The notes beneath the pieces are model-generated. The model was not told the origin of the DNA, did no database searches, and was given only the letters and a program-made list of their open reading frames with translations. From Inia geoffrensis (taxonomy: Eukaryota > Chordata > Mammalia > Artiodactyla > Iniidae): a stretch of 64,000 nucleotides of DNA. The position numbers and the translations under genes were made by a program. Of the stretch, positions 1-11,726 are shown piece by piece. Positions within the stretch are counted from its first letter, which is position 1; the number at the start of each line of letters is the position of its first letter. The stretch is taken from positions 2,356,001-2,420,000 of the forward strand of contig CM070911.1 in the NCBI GenBank assembly GCA_036417435.1. Reading direction: 5' to 3'.

Positions 1-594
1 TATTTCATACCATGTCCCTGGAATTTTTCAAAAAATATCTGCTTTTAATATGGTGTAATTATTGTAAATTTCTTATAAAATTTCCTTTAATATTCTTCAA
101 AGTAATATTTTGTGGTTAATAAATTTGAAATTTCTGACACCTCCAATTTAATCTTCTCTATATACTGTTATATTTTTAATTCAGAAAATACTCTCTCTAG
201 AGGTGCTGAGGGACCTGGTAATCTCATAGCAAGTTTTGCTAAGGTGAAAATTCTCAATGCTATTTTAAAAATAGTAAATATTTCAGGCAAATATCTTTGT
301 AGTTATTGTCTGTTGCCTCCACTCAGGATGTCTTTTGTTGACAAATATTTTTACAAAACAACTCAGCAAAGGGTTGTTTCTACTGATGATTCTTTTAACG
401 TTTTGTTAAATTTATATGCTGCAAAATCACAGAGCCTCTCAATTTTATGTTATTGTGATAAAAATACAAATTAATCCAATTAAAAGTAGGTTCTTCATAA
501 ACTTCCTACCGGTTGAGATACTTCCAGGCAAAATTATAGAATTTCCAAATCAAGTCGTCCACTTGAACTCTCATCATTCAATATGTTGAATGCC
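1..594. other. AT-rich non-coding DNA, nothing recognised
   Basis: This stretch is AT-rich, single-copy-looking sequence. Its only sizeable open frame (120 codons from 112) resembles no family I know and has no splice-site or coding context. I see no repeat here. Confidence 0.5.
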
Positions 595-607
595 TCCTTT
601 GCTTTTT

Positions 608-744
608 CTTGTTTTTCTTTTTTTGGCTGTGCAGCATGGCATGGCCTGTGGGATCTTAGTTCCCCGACCAGGGATCAAATCAAACCTGTGCCCCCTGCAC
701 TGGAAGTGTGGGGTCTTAACCACTGGACCGCCAGGGAAGTCCCG
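608..744 (-). mobile_element. tRNA-derived SINE, short old CHR-type copy
   Basis: The plus strand ends with the reverse complement of the SINE head (ccagggaagtccc), preceded by the tRNA-like body around 640-730, so the element lies on the minus strand. A T-rich stretch (608-625) is the complement of the A-rich tail. The 13-bp sequence tcctttgcttttt occurs at 595-607 and again at 745-757, a clean TSD. The copy is only about 137 bp and lacks the extended 3' region of the longer copies at 6.2 and 41.7 kb, so it belongs to the short, older class. The open frames across it are incidental. Confidence 0.85.
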
Positions 745-757
745 TCCTTTGCTTTTT

Positions 758-3589
758 TTCAGGATAATTTCAATGCCCTGCTGGTTTTAAGCTTTTCCCC
801 CCCAAATTGCAAACTTGCAATTCTATAAAATATAGTTGCAGTTGTATAAAATAAGATTGACGGCTTTATTTGGCTCTATTTGTTGGATAATCTGATCAAA
901 GCTTACAAATGATTTTGAACAGACAATAACCAAAATTTAGAAAAATCTGAGAAATGTTTACTCCACTATGGATTAGAAACAGTGTAACAAAACATGTTTT
1001 GTGTGCAGTGCAGATCAAGAGTACTGGAGACCGTGGGTGAATGCTGGGGCTCTTATCTGTGGAAAATGCATGAGTTTGAAGCACAGACATTGTGTAGGTG
1101 ACCCTGGCCTCAAGCGTCTCCTGCTTGCTTCCATGGATCTCGGATGTGTCTGGGTAGGGTAGAGAAGTGGCCCATCTTCCCTCTGTCCAAAGGGGCACCT
1201 TGTCATTTCATGAAGTATTAGTGATGTGGCAATCAATTCGAACAGGTGGGCAAAAGTTGTATCCAGAAATGGCATCTTGGCTGGAAGAATGCTGCCTGTC
1301 ACCAAGATGATGGATTTCTTTTAAGCAGTATCTCTGCTTATTATTTATAAGGTGCATCTAGTATAAGTCACTGCTTGTAACTCAACTAAACAATTGAAAA
1401 GAAAATTCAGGGAAGGCCCAGCTTTAACTGTACATCATGGACTCATTGGATGTTGTGTTTGTCCCTCAAAGACTGCACTTTAAATGCTAAAATAAAAAAA
1501 ATATATATTAAAAAAATTTTTAAAAAAACTAAAATAAAATGCTTATAAAAGAATATGAGACTTAACTGTGAACTTCAAGGTTTAGAATGGTCTACCCAGA
1601 GAATTTTTAAAAAGTTAGGTGTAGTGTGTTGTTGGCATTGTTCATTGGTGACACCAACAGACAGTAGTTTGAATAAAGTTTGCATCTCGTATTTCTCAGT
1701 GGGAAACCAAGGTCACATGCCAATGAAGCTGAATTCTTTCCTGAAAGAATACACATAGGATATTCAAAATTTTAAGAACTTGAAAATCGGCGAGCTTAAT
1801 TTTTTTTCTTAATCCTCGAGTGACATATTCTGACGTAGTTCTGGAACTCTGCATAATGGGCAAATTCCAGATTGCAATGGAAGAAGAATCGGGACACCCA
1901 CCTCCCTGGGGCACGCATGCTGGTGAGCTCGCTGGAAAACTGCAGCACCTAGATGCAGTTCCTTTTACTTTTATTAAAAAAATCTGACCAGTGAAAACTT
2001 AGAATTTTTCATGCATCACTGATTTGGGGCATGTTTTCATTCCCCGCCCCCCTTTCTTTTTTTAACACAAGATGTCACTGTGTGATTCTTTCAGCAGATC
2101 AGAGCACAGCAAGGAAACGGGCCTCTGGCACCCTTTCCTGGGGCAGGATCCATTGCTTCATGCTCTCTGAGAGGAAGGATGCGGCAAACTAATCACCTAA
2201 ATGCTCGTGAAACTCAGGTCCCCCTGCTCCGGAGGACATCCCTCTCTGATGTCGCCGGTGCACAGCATATGCACCTTCATGGCACGCAGGTGTGCCTCTT
2301 CGAGGAGTTTGAGGACACAGGGCAGAATGTGAGGTGGGCTTCCCTGGTGGAAAGGGTGTCGGGCAGGAGAGCAGCCGCTGGGCTGCTGCCAGGCCCTGCA
2401 GGACTGGACCTCCATGTGGTCTGATCTGCTGATTTTCTGTGGGTTTGTTCTCGGCCAGGGCCGCAGGTAAGCCCGCACCCCCTTACAGGAGTGTGAGTTA
2501 ATTCTAATTTTAGATGACTTTTCTTTCTATCTAGTTTACTGCCTAAGCTTGCTAATTCTGACTTTCAATCTGCCATTTGACACCAGTGGTGTTAGTTGTT
2601 AATACAAACAATAAATTGACAGCAGGAGGAGGGGTTGGCCCTGGCTGGCTGGCTAACATCTCTGGAGAAATTTCTCAGACCCCGCTTGCTGTATAGATCA
2701 GCACCAACACAGAACAGCAGGAGACCGTAAATCCCGTCATTCCATTTAACCTTTTCTACCTTAGTGCAGTAATTTCAGAAGGCTCCAGAGAGGCAGGGTA
2801 AGACTATTTCTAGAGGAAATAACTTACCAGAACAGCTCCCAAGATCTCCTAGATGGAATTTGGAATTATGAGTCTCCCTGGCTTACTCAAGTATTGATGG
2901 CTCTGAGGCCGTCTTGTGGTATCGAGCTTCATACGGTATTTCCATGGACACTGTAGTCAAACTGCAGCAAGCAAGAAGCCAACAGGATTTCCCTGGTAGC
3001 GGCAAACCAGCCCTTTATTATTGTTCGTATTCTGAAATATCACAACGTACAAATAGTTAATCTTTTGAGACCATTAGAAACGTCAGATCAGAAAGTCAAA
3101 GATAGAAGTCTACACATAAGTCCAGCCTGTGAGCTGCTCTGCACACGTGCCTAGTTTTGCTAATGGAAAAGATTTTAAAAACACTTGCTCTCAAAGTGCC
3201 AGCAGTGGTATGAAGTAGGTCATTTACGTCCATTTGCCCCCTTCTCTTTCTTTCTTTGAATGTTCACTGTGTTTCTAATGTCCAGTGAGGGGATGTGTTA
3301 CGCTGCTCTTGTTTCAATGCCAACACGGGTTACCTCAGCTCAGCCAGAAACAGCATCTAGTGTGCTGAGAGCAATCCAGAGTGCTATTTGGCTTGTGTTT
3401 TGGATTTTCACGAGGTCAGAGTCCTGTGGGCAGAGGCTACATTCAACTCTATGTAGCAGATAATTCAAGAATATCCATTCTCGCCGGCAGATATCCCCTG
3501 GGCCCCTTGTCAGCTGACTCAGGTAGTGGACAGATTCTTTGGGTTGGTCTTCTGAGGCCCTTGAGTGCCATTCCTCATGGCGGCCCCTG
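758..3589. other. Mostly single-copy non-coding DNA
   Basis: No gene or clear repeat was recognised. An A/T-rich patch lies at about 1488-1545. Short open frames (for example 2179-2424 plus and 2197-2478 minus) overlap on opposite strands and have no recognisable product. Confidence 0.4.
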
Positions 3590-4080
3590 CAGGGGAAGAT
3601 GAGCTGCGCCCGTGGTGAAGGAAGCCTGTAGATGACCCGCCATGGGACAGATTAACAGGAGAAAATCAGATTTAATTTCATACTTACGGGAACCTCACAT
3701 ACACGAGAGGGTCTGAGACATTAAGGTAAAATGGGGTACACACACCATCCTGAGCTGAGGACTGGGATGGGGCCTGCGGCTGCCAGGTCAGGAGGCTCGT
3801 TCACAGCACAGTGAGCAGAAGAGCAGATGTCGGGTCATTAGAGCTTGTCCTGCCACACAGCTGGGGCCACGTGGACAGAATTTCTCTCCAGTAGTAACTC
3901 TTTTCTGGGAAAATATCCCCAATTTAAAGTCTTCTGGGTAGTTGAGGGAGGGGCAGTAGTTTCTCTTGAACCTGCAGGTCTTGATTGCCTTTAGGTCAAA
4001 ATAACCCTCATGCCAGAGGGACACATCTTGGGGAGGCCTGTTCTGAACCCTTACGACCTTCCTCACCCAACTGAAGTCTG
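3590..4080 (-). mobile_element. Possible degraded LTR-like repeat
   Basis: The stretch beginning near 3630 (a purine-rich 'acaggagaaaa' block followed by an A/T-rich block) reminds me of the 3' half of mammalian endogenous-retrovirus LTRs in reverse orientation. The resemblance is from memory and partial. No TSD or terminal TG...CA could be fixed, so this could equally be single-copy DNA. Confidence 0.25.
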
Positions 4081-5754
4081 TGAGCCAACACTTACTCGCT
4101 TGAAAAATGAAGAGGTTATTTTTTCTCTAAGGTTCTTCTGCAGATTAGTAAATCTGTTAGCAAAGGCAGGCACCAAACAACGCTTGATTTACATGCAAGA
4201 CAAAGGCGGTGCGTTACACACAGAATAATAAATACCTGGTACCCAGGAGGCATCCGCTGTGCCCAGGGCCTGTGCTTCCTCCAGAGTCGCGGAAGCTCAG
4301 GCGCTGTCCAGCTCTGTCTGTTCTCTTGAGCGTGGCCTCGTAGGGCGCAGGAAGGGCTGCGTCCACACGATCTCGGGATGGGGTTTGAACTGGATCCTGC
4401 TGAGGCGCTGGGTGCCAGTAAGCTGGAAATGCCAGTAAACCTGGCATGGTCCCTGCTTCTGCTATGGTGTGGAAGCAGCAGGAAGTGATTCCCGCGTGGG
4501 GTGTGCAAGGCGGCCGTCTAGGGTCAGTGACAAGGATCCAGAAATTCTGTGACATCTGAGGAAGTCAGTAGGGATTCCTACATTGTGCTTTTTAAGAATC
4601 CCTTTGAATTCTTGATAGAGAAAAATCACGGTCACACATGGAAGATGAAAGTAATGACTCCATTCAAGAGCCCCGAACCCTCCTTTATAGACGCACTTTG
4701 TGTGCACGGGATAAAAAGAGAGCCCTGAGTTCCCCATGCGCCGGCTCGTCGGGGAATTACCACTCGGCCCTGTTTGGGGCTGTGGTCCCCTCATGTGTAC
4801 AGGTCCCTCTCTGTTGAGGAGGTTGACTGGGGTCACCCATGGACACTGAAATTGGACCCTGCTTAGGTGAGAACAGCACAGGCTAAGTCCTTTCAGTTCT
4901 GAGGTGGAAGAAACTTCTTTCAAATCTGAAGACCGTGCCCTCCTCCACCTGCCTCCCCCTCTCTGGTCCTCACGGTCTGGGCGGCTAGGAGCATCCCCTC
5001 CTGAGGTCTTTGATCTGAACTCCTGGTTTCCTGGAGTCTGTGGCAGCTGCCTTGGTGCAGCTGAGGCTGCTCCTGGGGCCCTGATGAGAGAGCAGAGGGA
5101 AAGCAGAATACGCAGACTTATTTATCTTTTGAGACCTACCCCTGCCGTGTTTGCTGTGAGCAAAGTTAATCAAAGGAAAAGTGACTGAAGGAGAGGCTGT
5201 AATAAGCTAAACACTTTTTTCAAATATAGCATTTCACAGAAAAGTCCATTAACTTTTGAAAAATGGTTCAACTGATACAATTTTTATTTGTAAAACACCT
5301 GGCTACACTTGTTTAGAAATGAGAATACTTTCTAAACGTTTTCCGTATTACGATACCAAGACCAAAATGTACACTTTTAACATTTGAATTTTACGAAATC
5401 AGTAACTTTGTCTCACAACCACAAAATGTGAAGGTCCTCTGTTTCACTTTAAGGCTACCGGGTAATGTAACTGAATATTAATGTTTATGTGGGAAACGGC
5501 CCATTCACTCAAACTTCTGAATTAAAGAATGCCAGAATATAAGGCGAAATGAGAATTGTATTATGGGGAGTCGGATTTGAATCACCAGGCACTTTTCCAG
5601 GTTTCAAAGTGGCCAAGTTAATTCAGTGCCGGGTGGGGAGCCTTGGGTGTGGAGGGGGTTTTCACCTGTAAGATTATAAACGTCATTTGCATGTAGTTTG
5701 GTTTCCAGGGGATGAATTAGGCACCTGCTTTCGCTCTTGGCATAACTGTAACCT
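4081..5754. other. Non-coding DNA without recognised elements
   Basis: Open frames of up to 153 codons occur on both strands (the largest is 4462-4923 minus), but they overlap each other and match no family I know. From about 5200 to 5600 the DNA is AT-rich with no recognisable structure. Confidence 0.4.
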
Positions 5755-6110
5755 AGGTTGCAGGCACCGCGTGTCCGTTCGGCTGCGTCGGGGTCCGGCC
5801 TTGGCTGCGGGGCGCCCAGGCGGAGCCCTTCCTCCTGGCTCGGTGGTCTCCCCGCCGGGCCCACCGTGCCCACTCCGTGCCTGTTTCAATCCTCCTGGAC
5901 TCTGACCTCATCATCGCTTCCAGCGCACCCCCCCACCCCACCCCAATCAACTCTTCCTGCCCTTTCCACCCACCCCTGGGCGCGGATGACTGGGACGCCT
6001 TCCTGGTTTTACAATCTAGCTCTTCCCTTAGACCTCAGCTGCAGCTTTTCATGGCTGCGCTGCCGTCGGCTGCCCTGCGGAAAGTGCCGCGCTGCTCTTT
6101 ACCTAGAGGC
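5755..6110. promoter_or_regulatory. CpG-rich patch, candidate small CpG island
   Basis: Between 5755 and 5885 I count about 15 CpG dinucleotides in a very GC-rich context. A looser CpG-rich stretch follows at 5980-6110. Mammalian bulk DNA is CpG-depleted, so this stands out from its surroundings. It is not inside a recognised SINE, which would be the usual trivial explanation. No TATA box, exon or open frame of known family adjoins it. It could be an orphan CpG island, an exon remnant, or a GC-rich fossil. Confidence 0.3.
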
Positions 6111-6244
6111 CGGGGTTGTGAGCAAGGGGCAGAGGCTCTGACAGATGACAGGTTTGCCGTCTTCTTCCGGTTCAACAACTCCTGGCCAGTTTGGCACGCC
6201 ACCTAAGCTCTCTGCGTCTGAGTGGGGATAAGAAACCGGCTTAG

Positions 6245-6578
6245 GAGCTTCTCTGGTGGCGCAGTGGTTAAGAATCCGCCTGCCAACGTAGGGGACATGG
6301 GTTCGAGCCCTGGTCCGGGAAGATCCCACAGGCCGCGGAGCAACTAAGCCCGTGTGCCACAACTACTAAGCCTGCACTCTAGAGCCCGCATGACACAACC
6401 ACTGAAGCCCATGCGCCTAGAGCCCGTGCTCTGCAACAAGAGAAGCCACAACAAGCAGAAGCCCGTGCACCCCAAGGAAGAGTTGCCCCTGCTCACCGCA
6501 AGCAGAGAAAGCCCGCGGGCAGCAACGAAGACCCAATGCAGCCAAAAATAAATAAATAAACAAATAATAAATAAATAA
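6245..6578 (+). mobile_element. Full-length CHR-type SINE, long form
   Basis: This is a tRNA-derived retroposon transcribed by RNA polymerase III and mobilised by L1 enzymes. The head (gcttctctggtggcgcagtgg) carries the A box. The B box (ggttcgagccc) is at about 6300-6310. A long tRNA-unrelated 3' region follows, then an (AAAT)n-type tail at 6545-6578. The flanks are a perfect 14-bp TSD, agaaaccggcttag, at 6231-6244 and 6580-6593. With its tail it is about 334 bp, making it one of the long-form copies. It faces a short-form copy on the other strand 332 bp downstream. Confidence 0.95.
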
Positions 6579-6910
6579 AAGAAACCGGCTTAGTCGCATT
6601 GCTAATGATGAATGGCAGGTGCCAGCAGAGCTTCTGTTGCTGCTGGGAGGGTAGCAGCTATTTAATTGTGCTGTTCACTGCTGCCTCCAGGGCTGAGGAC
6701 CACAGCCAGCACGTGTGAGCCCTCCAGACATACTTGTTGAATCAGCCCCTCCCAGCAACATCCCAGTTCCGTGACAAGACCTAGCTAGAGTCTGTTGCAT
6801 GACGTGTTTGCATCTCCCGAGCCTACATCAGTTGAGGGTGAAGAAGGGATACCAGAACCTTGTGGTGTTGCTGCCAGAGATCATGGTCAGCAGGAAGTTT
6901 GGAACCATCT

Positions 6911-7129
6911 CTTTTTTTTTTTTTTTTTTTTTTTTTGCGGTATGTGGGCCTCTCACTGTCGTGGCCTCTCCCGTTGCGGAGCACAGGCTCCGGACACACA
7001 GGCTCAGCGGCCATGGCTCACGGGCCCAGCCGCTCCGCGGCATGTGGGATCTTCCCGGACCGGGGCACGAACTCGCATCCCCTGCATCGGCAGGCGGACC
7101 CCCAACCACTGCGCCACAAGGGAAGCCCC
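6911..7129 (-). mobile_element. Young CHR-type SINE, short form
   Basis: The copy is on the minus strand: the plus strand shows a pure run of 25 T (6912-6936), then the reversed body, and ends with the reversed head. The TSD is the 11-bp tggaaccatct at 6900-6910 and 7130-7140. The body is about 190 bp without the extended 3' region of the long form. The uninterrupted tail and perfect TSD indicate a recent insertion. Several open frames across this copy are SINE translations, not genes. Confidence 0.95.
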
Positions 7130-7140
7130 TGGAACCATCT

Positions 7141-9850
7141 TTTTTGTTGGTAATCCACCACACTGGATGAGTTATATGTGGAACTAGCCAGGTGTGCATA
7201 ATTAATAACCAGCACCATGGGACATTAGGAATTCCTGGAAACTACTCTCTTTCCATTTAAAACAATAAGACTGTTCGCTCACAATTATATTGATGCATCC
7301 TGCTTCTCTGCAAGACAGGCATGGGCTAATTGGCCTTGTTGTGACAATTACTCAACAGAGAGATCCCTCTTCTTAAATGACATCTAGCCCCGAGGTCGCA
7401 CGCGACCCCCCAGGGACAATCTACTTTGGCTTGTGTCCTCCGGCTTTTCAGGGAGGTTGGCTTTCCTAAATAAAGTAGGGAACACATGTTTCTTCCCAAT
7501 TATATTTCATCTCCAGCCAGTTTCTGACAAGACTACTGTTCACCTTTATTTTTCCTCAGTGTAGTGACCTAATGATGGGAAGAAAATGCCACATTTGATA
7601 GTAGTAACTGTGATTCAGATTGCGTTTATTCAAGGGCCTTGGTCTGGGCAACAAGGTAGATGGTCATTTACCAGGATGGATAAAAGCAAAAGGAGATAAA
7701 AGATAAAAGGAGGGAAGAGCAGGTTTGGGAGGGGGAAAGGGAGAATTAAGAGCTCCATACATATGGACAATACCAGCATATAGATGCTGAATCTCTTCCC
7801 TGACCATTTTTCATGTCTACATTGACCTTGACAGAGAAATTTCATTTAATGGTCTCTGTTCTGTTACTCTTAATACAGTGAGGGAATAAAAAAAAAGAAG
7901 ACTGAGCTTACTTTTCTCTCCACCAAACACTGAAACAACGATCTTTTCTGTCACCATCTCGACTGTGATCTTGTTTGTTTTTTATTTCGAAAGATATTAG
8001 AAGTATCCGAAATGATACAGTGTCTGAGAGTCGGGCAGCCTCTGTGCGTGGGAGGATAATTGTGCTGCTGAACATGAGTTATTTTCTTGCCGTGAAGGGT
8101 TAAGATAAAAGCGTCAGAGCAGCTCTGTTCAGCCCAAGAATTTCCTTTTGCTTAGATTCTGAAGAACTGCAGGTCACGGAGAGAGGTGTGTCCTTCGAAT
8201 TCTCTAAGCTGACAGGTGGATGTCTGTAGCCATGCTCAGAAGTCCTGTGAAATGAGTATCAGCAGAGGTACAACTCTGGAAAAAGGCTCTTACTTATTTG
8301 AAGGAAAGTCTGTGTGGTTCGCAGAGTGAAGTGGGTAACCTGTTAATAACTGTTTATCAGAGCCAAAGCTGGGTTAGGTTGGTCCTATGTACTTAGGTCA
8401 GCAAACTGCAGAGGATTTGGCCACTCCTGCCCCGTGGTCTGTAGGCGGGGGTGGGTTGAGAATTTCACTAGTCCTGGTTTCATGGCCAATGAAAAACGAA
8501 TGCACTTAAAAACCCAGTATGATATCACTAACACATAGTTTTACTTGAAAGAGTTCAACCTTGTCTGAATTATCTTAAAAATCTTACTACAGTATTATAG
8601 TGCTGACATACATTTTATGTAGCGTTGGACTTGTGCGACAATAGAGTAGGTAAAGTTTCATGTTGACGTGCATCATCTGTCATTCTGACAATTTATGGGG
8701 CAAACCATCATTCTATCAATTGCCAAGTAATAATTAAGTCCCACTTTCTCCCAGTTTCTAGTTGCAAGATGAAGGGGTGGGGTGTGGAAGAAAAAACAAA
8801 GAGGAGCATGTACAGAATATCACTATTGATCTTGATGGTCACCAAATGTACCCTTTTTGTCCAGATGTTTTCTATTTTTTTCAAAGAATCTCTTTACAGT
8901 ATTTCTAACTCCGTGCTCACTGGAATTCCTGGATTATGGTGATGTATATGTATCGATGGTTAGTTAGCCCCCAGGCCCTTGTGGAACCCCTTGAGAATGC
9001 TTCCATCTTTGACAGCTTTTCTTTTGTCTGAAAGGGGTCAGAATTCTTTTGGCAAAAACAAAGGCACCGCCCATTACCTGATAACTCTTTTGTGTATGTG
9101 GTCACTTTTTACCAAAAGGATGCAAAATCTTTCTGGGATTTTACGTTAATGATGGATGATGCCATAGTCTCCAGGTACAAGAAAATTGAAACTCTCTTGG
9201 GTCATTGAATTTTTATCAAGTTCCAATGATATTTAAAATATTTTCACATCATTTGCTTAATCTATTGCTATGCCAAGAACATTTACGATTAGCCTCTGAT
9301 TTTTAGCAGTTTTTTTGGGGGTGAAGTATTTGTGGCTCATTCTTTTCCATAGTGTATCTTAAAGAGATATGACCTATCTAGCCAAGATCTTAAAGACTCC
9401 TACATTTGATGGTTTGCTTGCATTGCTTATTTCCACCTGCTATTTCAAATGGCTGAAAATCAAATGTGGAAAAATGCTTAGAAAGTGTAAAAGAAATGTT
9501 AAGTGACCTACAGGAATCATTTAATGCGTCGTGTGAAATATTTAAAGGGTGAAAAAAAAGATAACCATAAATATGCTAAAAATGAAAGCTCTGACCTGAA
9601 TGCAATTGTTAAAAATGTGTTTTTTGTTAACATTAATCTTTTAATTCCTTTTACTGTGTCTTCAGCACAAAAATATTTCCTTAAATTAAAAATGATAAAA
9701 TCGATTATACATTGTGGGCATTACCACTCAGCATGGAACCTGGTTTGAGCAGCTGAACCAGTGGAAGTGGTGTGACTGTTCAACTTTGCTGATGCCAAAT
9801 CTGGATAAAGATTATTCATTGGCTTAAAATTGTGGAATAATATCTAGGTT
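7141..9850. other. Non-coding DNA, no repeat recognised
   Basis: A 2.7-kb stretch of mixed composition without a recognisable mobile element, RNA gene or coding sequence. Open frames are short (71 codons or fewer). Stretches near 8100-8300 and 8600-8760 look like ordinary single-copy mammalian DNA. Confidence 0.4.
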
Positions 9851-10130
9851 TATTATAATGCCATATTTTAATTGTTTTCTGTCAACTTGAGTGACACACA
9901 CAAGGAATTGCATCCATTTGAAGAATTTTGAAACACTCACAGACCCATGAACTGGCCACCGATTCCAAGTGCAGAACATTTCCATTAGCCCCCAGAGTTT
10001 CCTGGTGCCCTCAGTGGTCCATCTCCATGTGGTCCACGCCTGGCCCCAGGTAACCACTGATGAGCTTTCGGTCACTAGATTGTGTTTTTATAAATGAACT
10101 GTACATCATGTATTCTTTATGTTTTGTTTT
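9851..10130 (-). mobile_element. Ancient L1M 3' region fragment
   Basis: The plus strand from about 9880 to 10120 follows the order of the antisense 3' region of old L1M elements: the 'gaacatttccat...cccccagag' block, then 'ccccaggtaaccactgatgagctttcggtcacta', interrupted here by substitutions, then the 'tttttataaatg' block. The match is from memory and diverged. No TSD is visible. The 83-codon minus-strand frame over it is not meaningful. Confidence 0.55.
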
Positions 10131-10269
10131 AGATGTTAAGTTTTACAATTGCTAATAAAATGTGTACTTTTTCAAAAAACAGTTATTTGGTTATGAATCT
10201 GCAAAAAGAACTCTCTTCATTAGATGGGAGAACGCATTCTCTCTGCATGGGGGTCCTTCTCCCGACAAT

Positions 10270-10712
10270 ATGTTCATTTCCTAGGGCTGCTGTCACAAAA
10301 TACCACAAACCGGGTGGCTTAAAACAACAGAAAATCATCCTCTCACAGTTCTGGAGGCCAGAGTCTAAAATCAATGTGTCGACAGGGCCACGCTCCCTCT
10401 GAGACGCTGGAGAGAATCCTTCATTGCTTCGTCCAGCTTCTGACGGTGGCCGCCAATACTTGGAGTCCCTTGTTTGCGTCACTTCAGCCTCTGTCTCATG
10501 GAGTCCTCTCCTGTGTGTCTGTCTTTACTTGGCAACTCCTCTTCTTACAAGGACACCAGGCATTGGATTTAAGGTCCACTCTAATCCAGCATGGCCTCAC
10601 TGTAAGTGATCACATCTGCGAAGACCCTGTTTCCAAATAAGGTCACGTGCATAAGTACTGGACGTTAGGACTTGACCATATATTTTTTGGGGGGACACAG
10701 TTGAACGCGTAA
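10270..10712 (-). mobile_element. MLT1/MST-type LTR (ERVL-MaLR), solo
   Basis: On the plus strand this reads as the reverse complement of a MaLR LTR: the 'gctgctgtcacaaaataccacaaac' type start, 'cacagttctggaggcc', a 'cttacaaggacaccag' block, 'ccaaataaggtcac', and a terminal 'ggggggacacagttgaac'. The LTR therefore lies on the minus strand. It is about 440 bp, close to full length for this class. No internal sequence adjoins it, so it is a solo LTR. These are non-autonomous, long-dead retroviral relics. Family assignment is to class only. Confidence 0.75.
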
Positions 10713-11024
10713 GAACCAGTTATGTCATTGGTCCTAGGATTAGACGTATCTTTGGGAATATGCCCATTTTAAATGATACCATGTGGAAAGCCTGAAGATT
10801 GACAGTGGAGGTTTCAAGGACAAAAGGCAAGAAAGGCTATAGATTGAGTTCTTGCTGATATGTAAAGATTCCAGTAACAGTAAGACTGAGGCCAGGAGTT
10901 CAGCTCTCTGGACAAGCTTCCTCTTCCTCCTGGCCCACTGCCTCACAGTGGGCACTGCTAATCCAGAGCAAATCCCCCACGACCCAGAGGCTGGCCAGGT
11001 AGGGAATTAGCACAGACCCATCTG

Positions 11025-11330
11025 AGGGAAAGACAATGTGGGAGCCACACGTGCAATTTCAAATTTTCTAGCCGCCACATTAAAAGATGTGAAATGAAAC
11101 AGGTGCAATTAATTTTAATAATATGTAATGTATTTAACCTCATAGACCAAAATATTCTCACTTTCATGTCCAATCAATATAAAATATGAGCGAGAAATTT
11201 GACTTCAAGTCCAGTGTGTATTTTACATTTACAGCACATCTCAGTTTGGAGGAGCCATGTTTCAAGGGCCCGACAGTGACATGTGGTAGTGGCTGCCATG
11301 CTGGCAGTGTAGTGTTACAATGGCCATCAA
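11025..11330 (+). mobile_element. hAT-Charlie-type DNA transposon fossil
   Basis: The order 'gagccacacgtgcaatttcaaattttctag', 'ccgccacattaaaa', 'aattaattttaataatatg', 'tgtgtattttacatttacagcacatctcagtttgga' and a terminal block with 'gtggtagtggctgcca' is that of a common non-autonomous mammalian DNA transposon fossil. I recognise the consensus but am not sure of its family name. Ends are diverged and no 8-bp TSD could be confirmed. Confidence 0.55.
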
Positions 11331-11492
11331 AGCCTTGCTCTTTTGAGGCGAGTGACTTGTGCCATCTTTGGATGTCAGTGGCAGGATGCCTCAGTGTTTT
11401 GAGGGTTGAGTGGCTGAGCCAGCCTCTAACAGAATGATGTATGGTGTAACCGTCTCCATCCTGGCAGTGCGCCTGTCAGAAAGGAGGTACCG

Positions 11493-11714
11493 GGCTTCCC
11501 TGGTGGCTCAGTGGTTGAGAGTCCGCCTGCCGATGCAGGGGACACAGGTTCGTGCCCCGGTCCGAGAGGATGCCACATGCCGCGGAGCGGTTGGGCCCGT
11601 GAGCCATGGCCGCTGAGCCTGCGCGTTCGGAGCCTGTGCTCCGCAATGGGCGAGGCCACAGCAGTGAGAGGCCCGCCTACCGCAAAAGAAAAAAAAAAAA
11701 AAAAAAAAAAGAGG
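11493..11714 (+). mobile_element. Young CHR-type SINE, short form
   Basis: The head (ggcttccctggtggctcag) carries the A box and the B box (ggttcgtgcc) is at 11548-11557. The tail ends in 22 consecutive A (11689-11710). The 12-bp TSD aaggaggtaccg is at 11481-11492 and 11715-11726. The body closely matches the copies at 6.9, 28.5 and 39.6 kb, so all four belong to one recent subfamily. Open frames of 126 and 160 codons on the opposite strand run through it and are artefacts. Confidence 0.95.
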
Positions 11715-11726
11715 AAGGAGGTACCG

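Noticed and set aside
6250..6310. tRNA gene
   Set aside because: A and B boxes are present, but they belong to the tRNA-derived head of a SINE; the body cannot fold as a mature tRNA and TSDs bracket the whole element.
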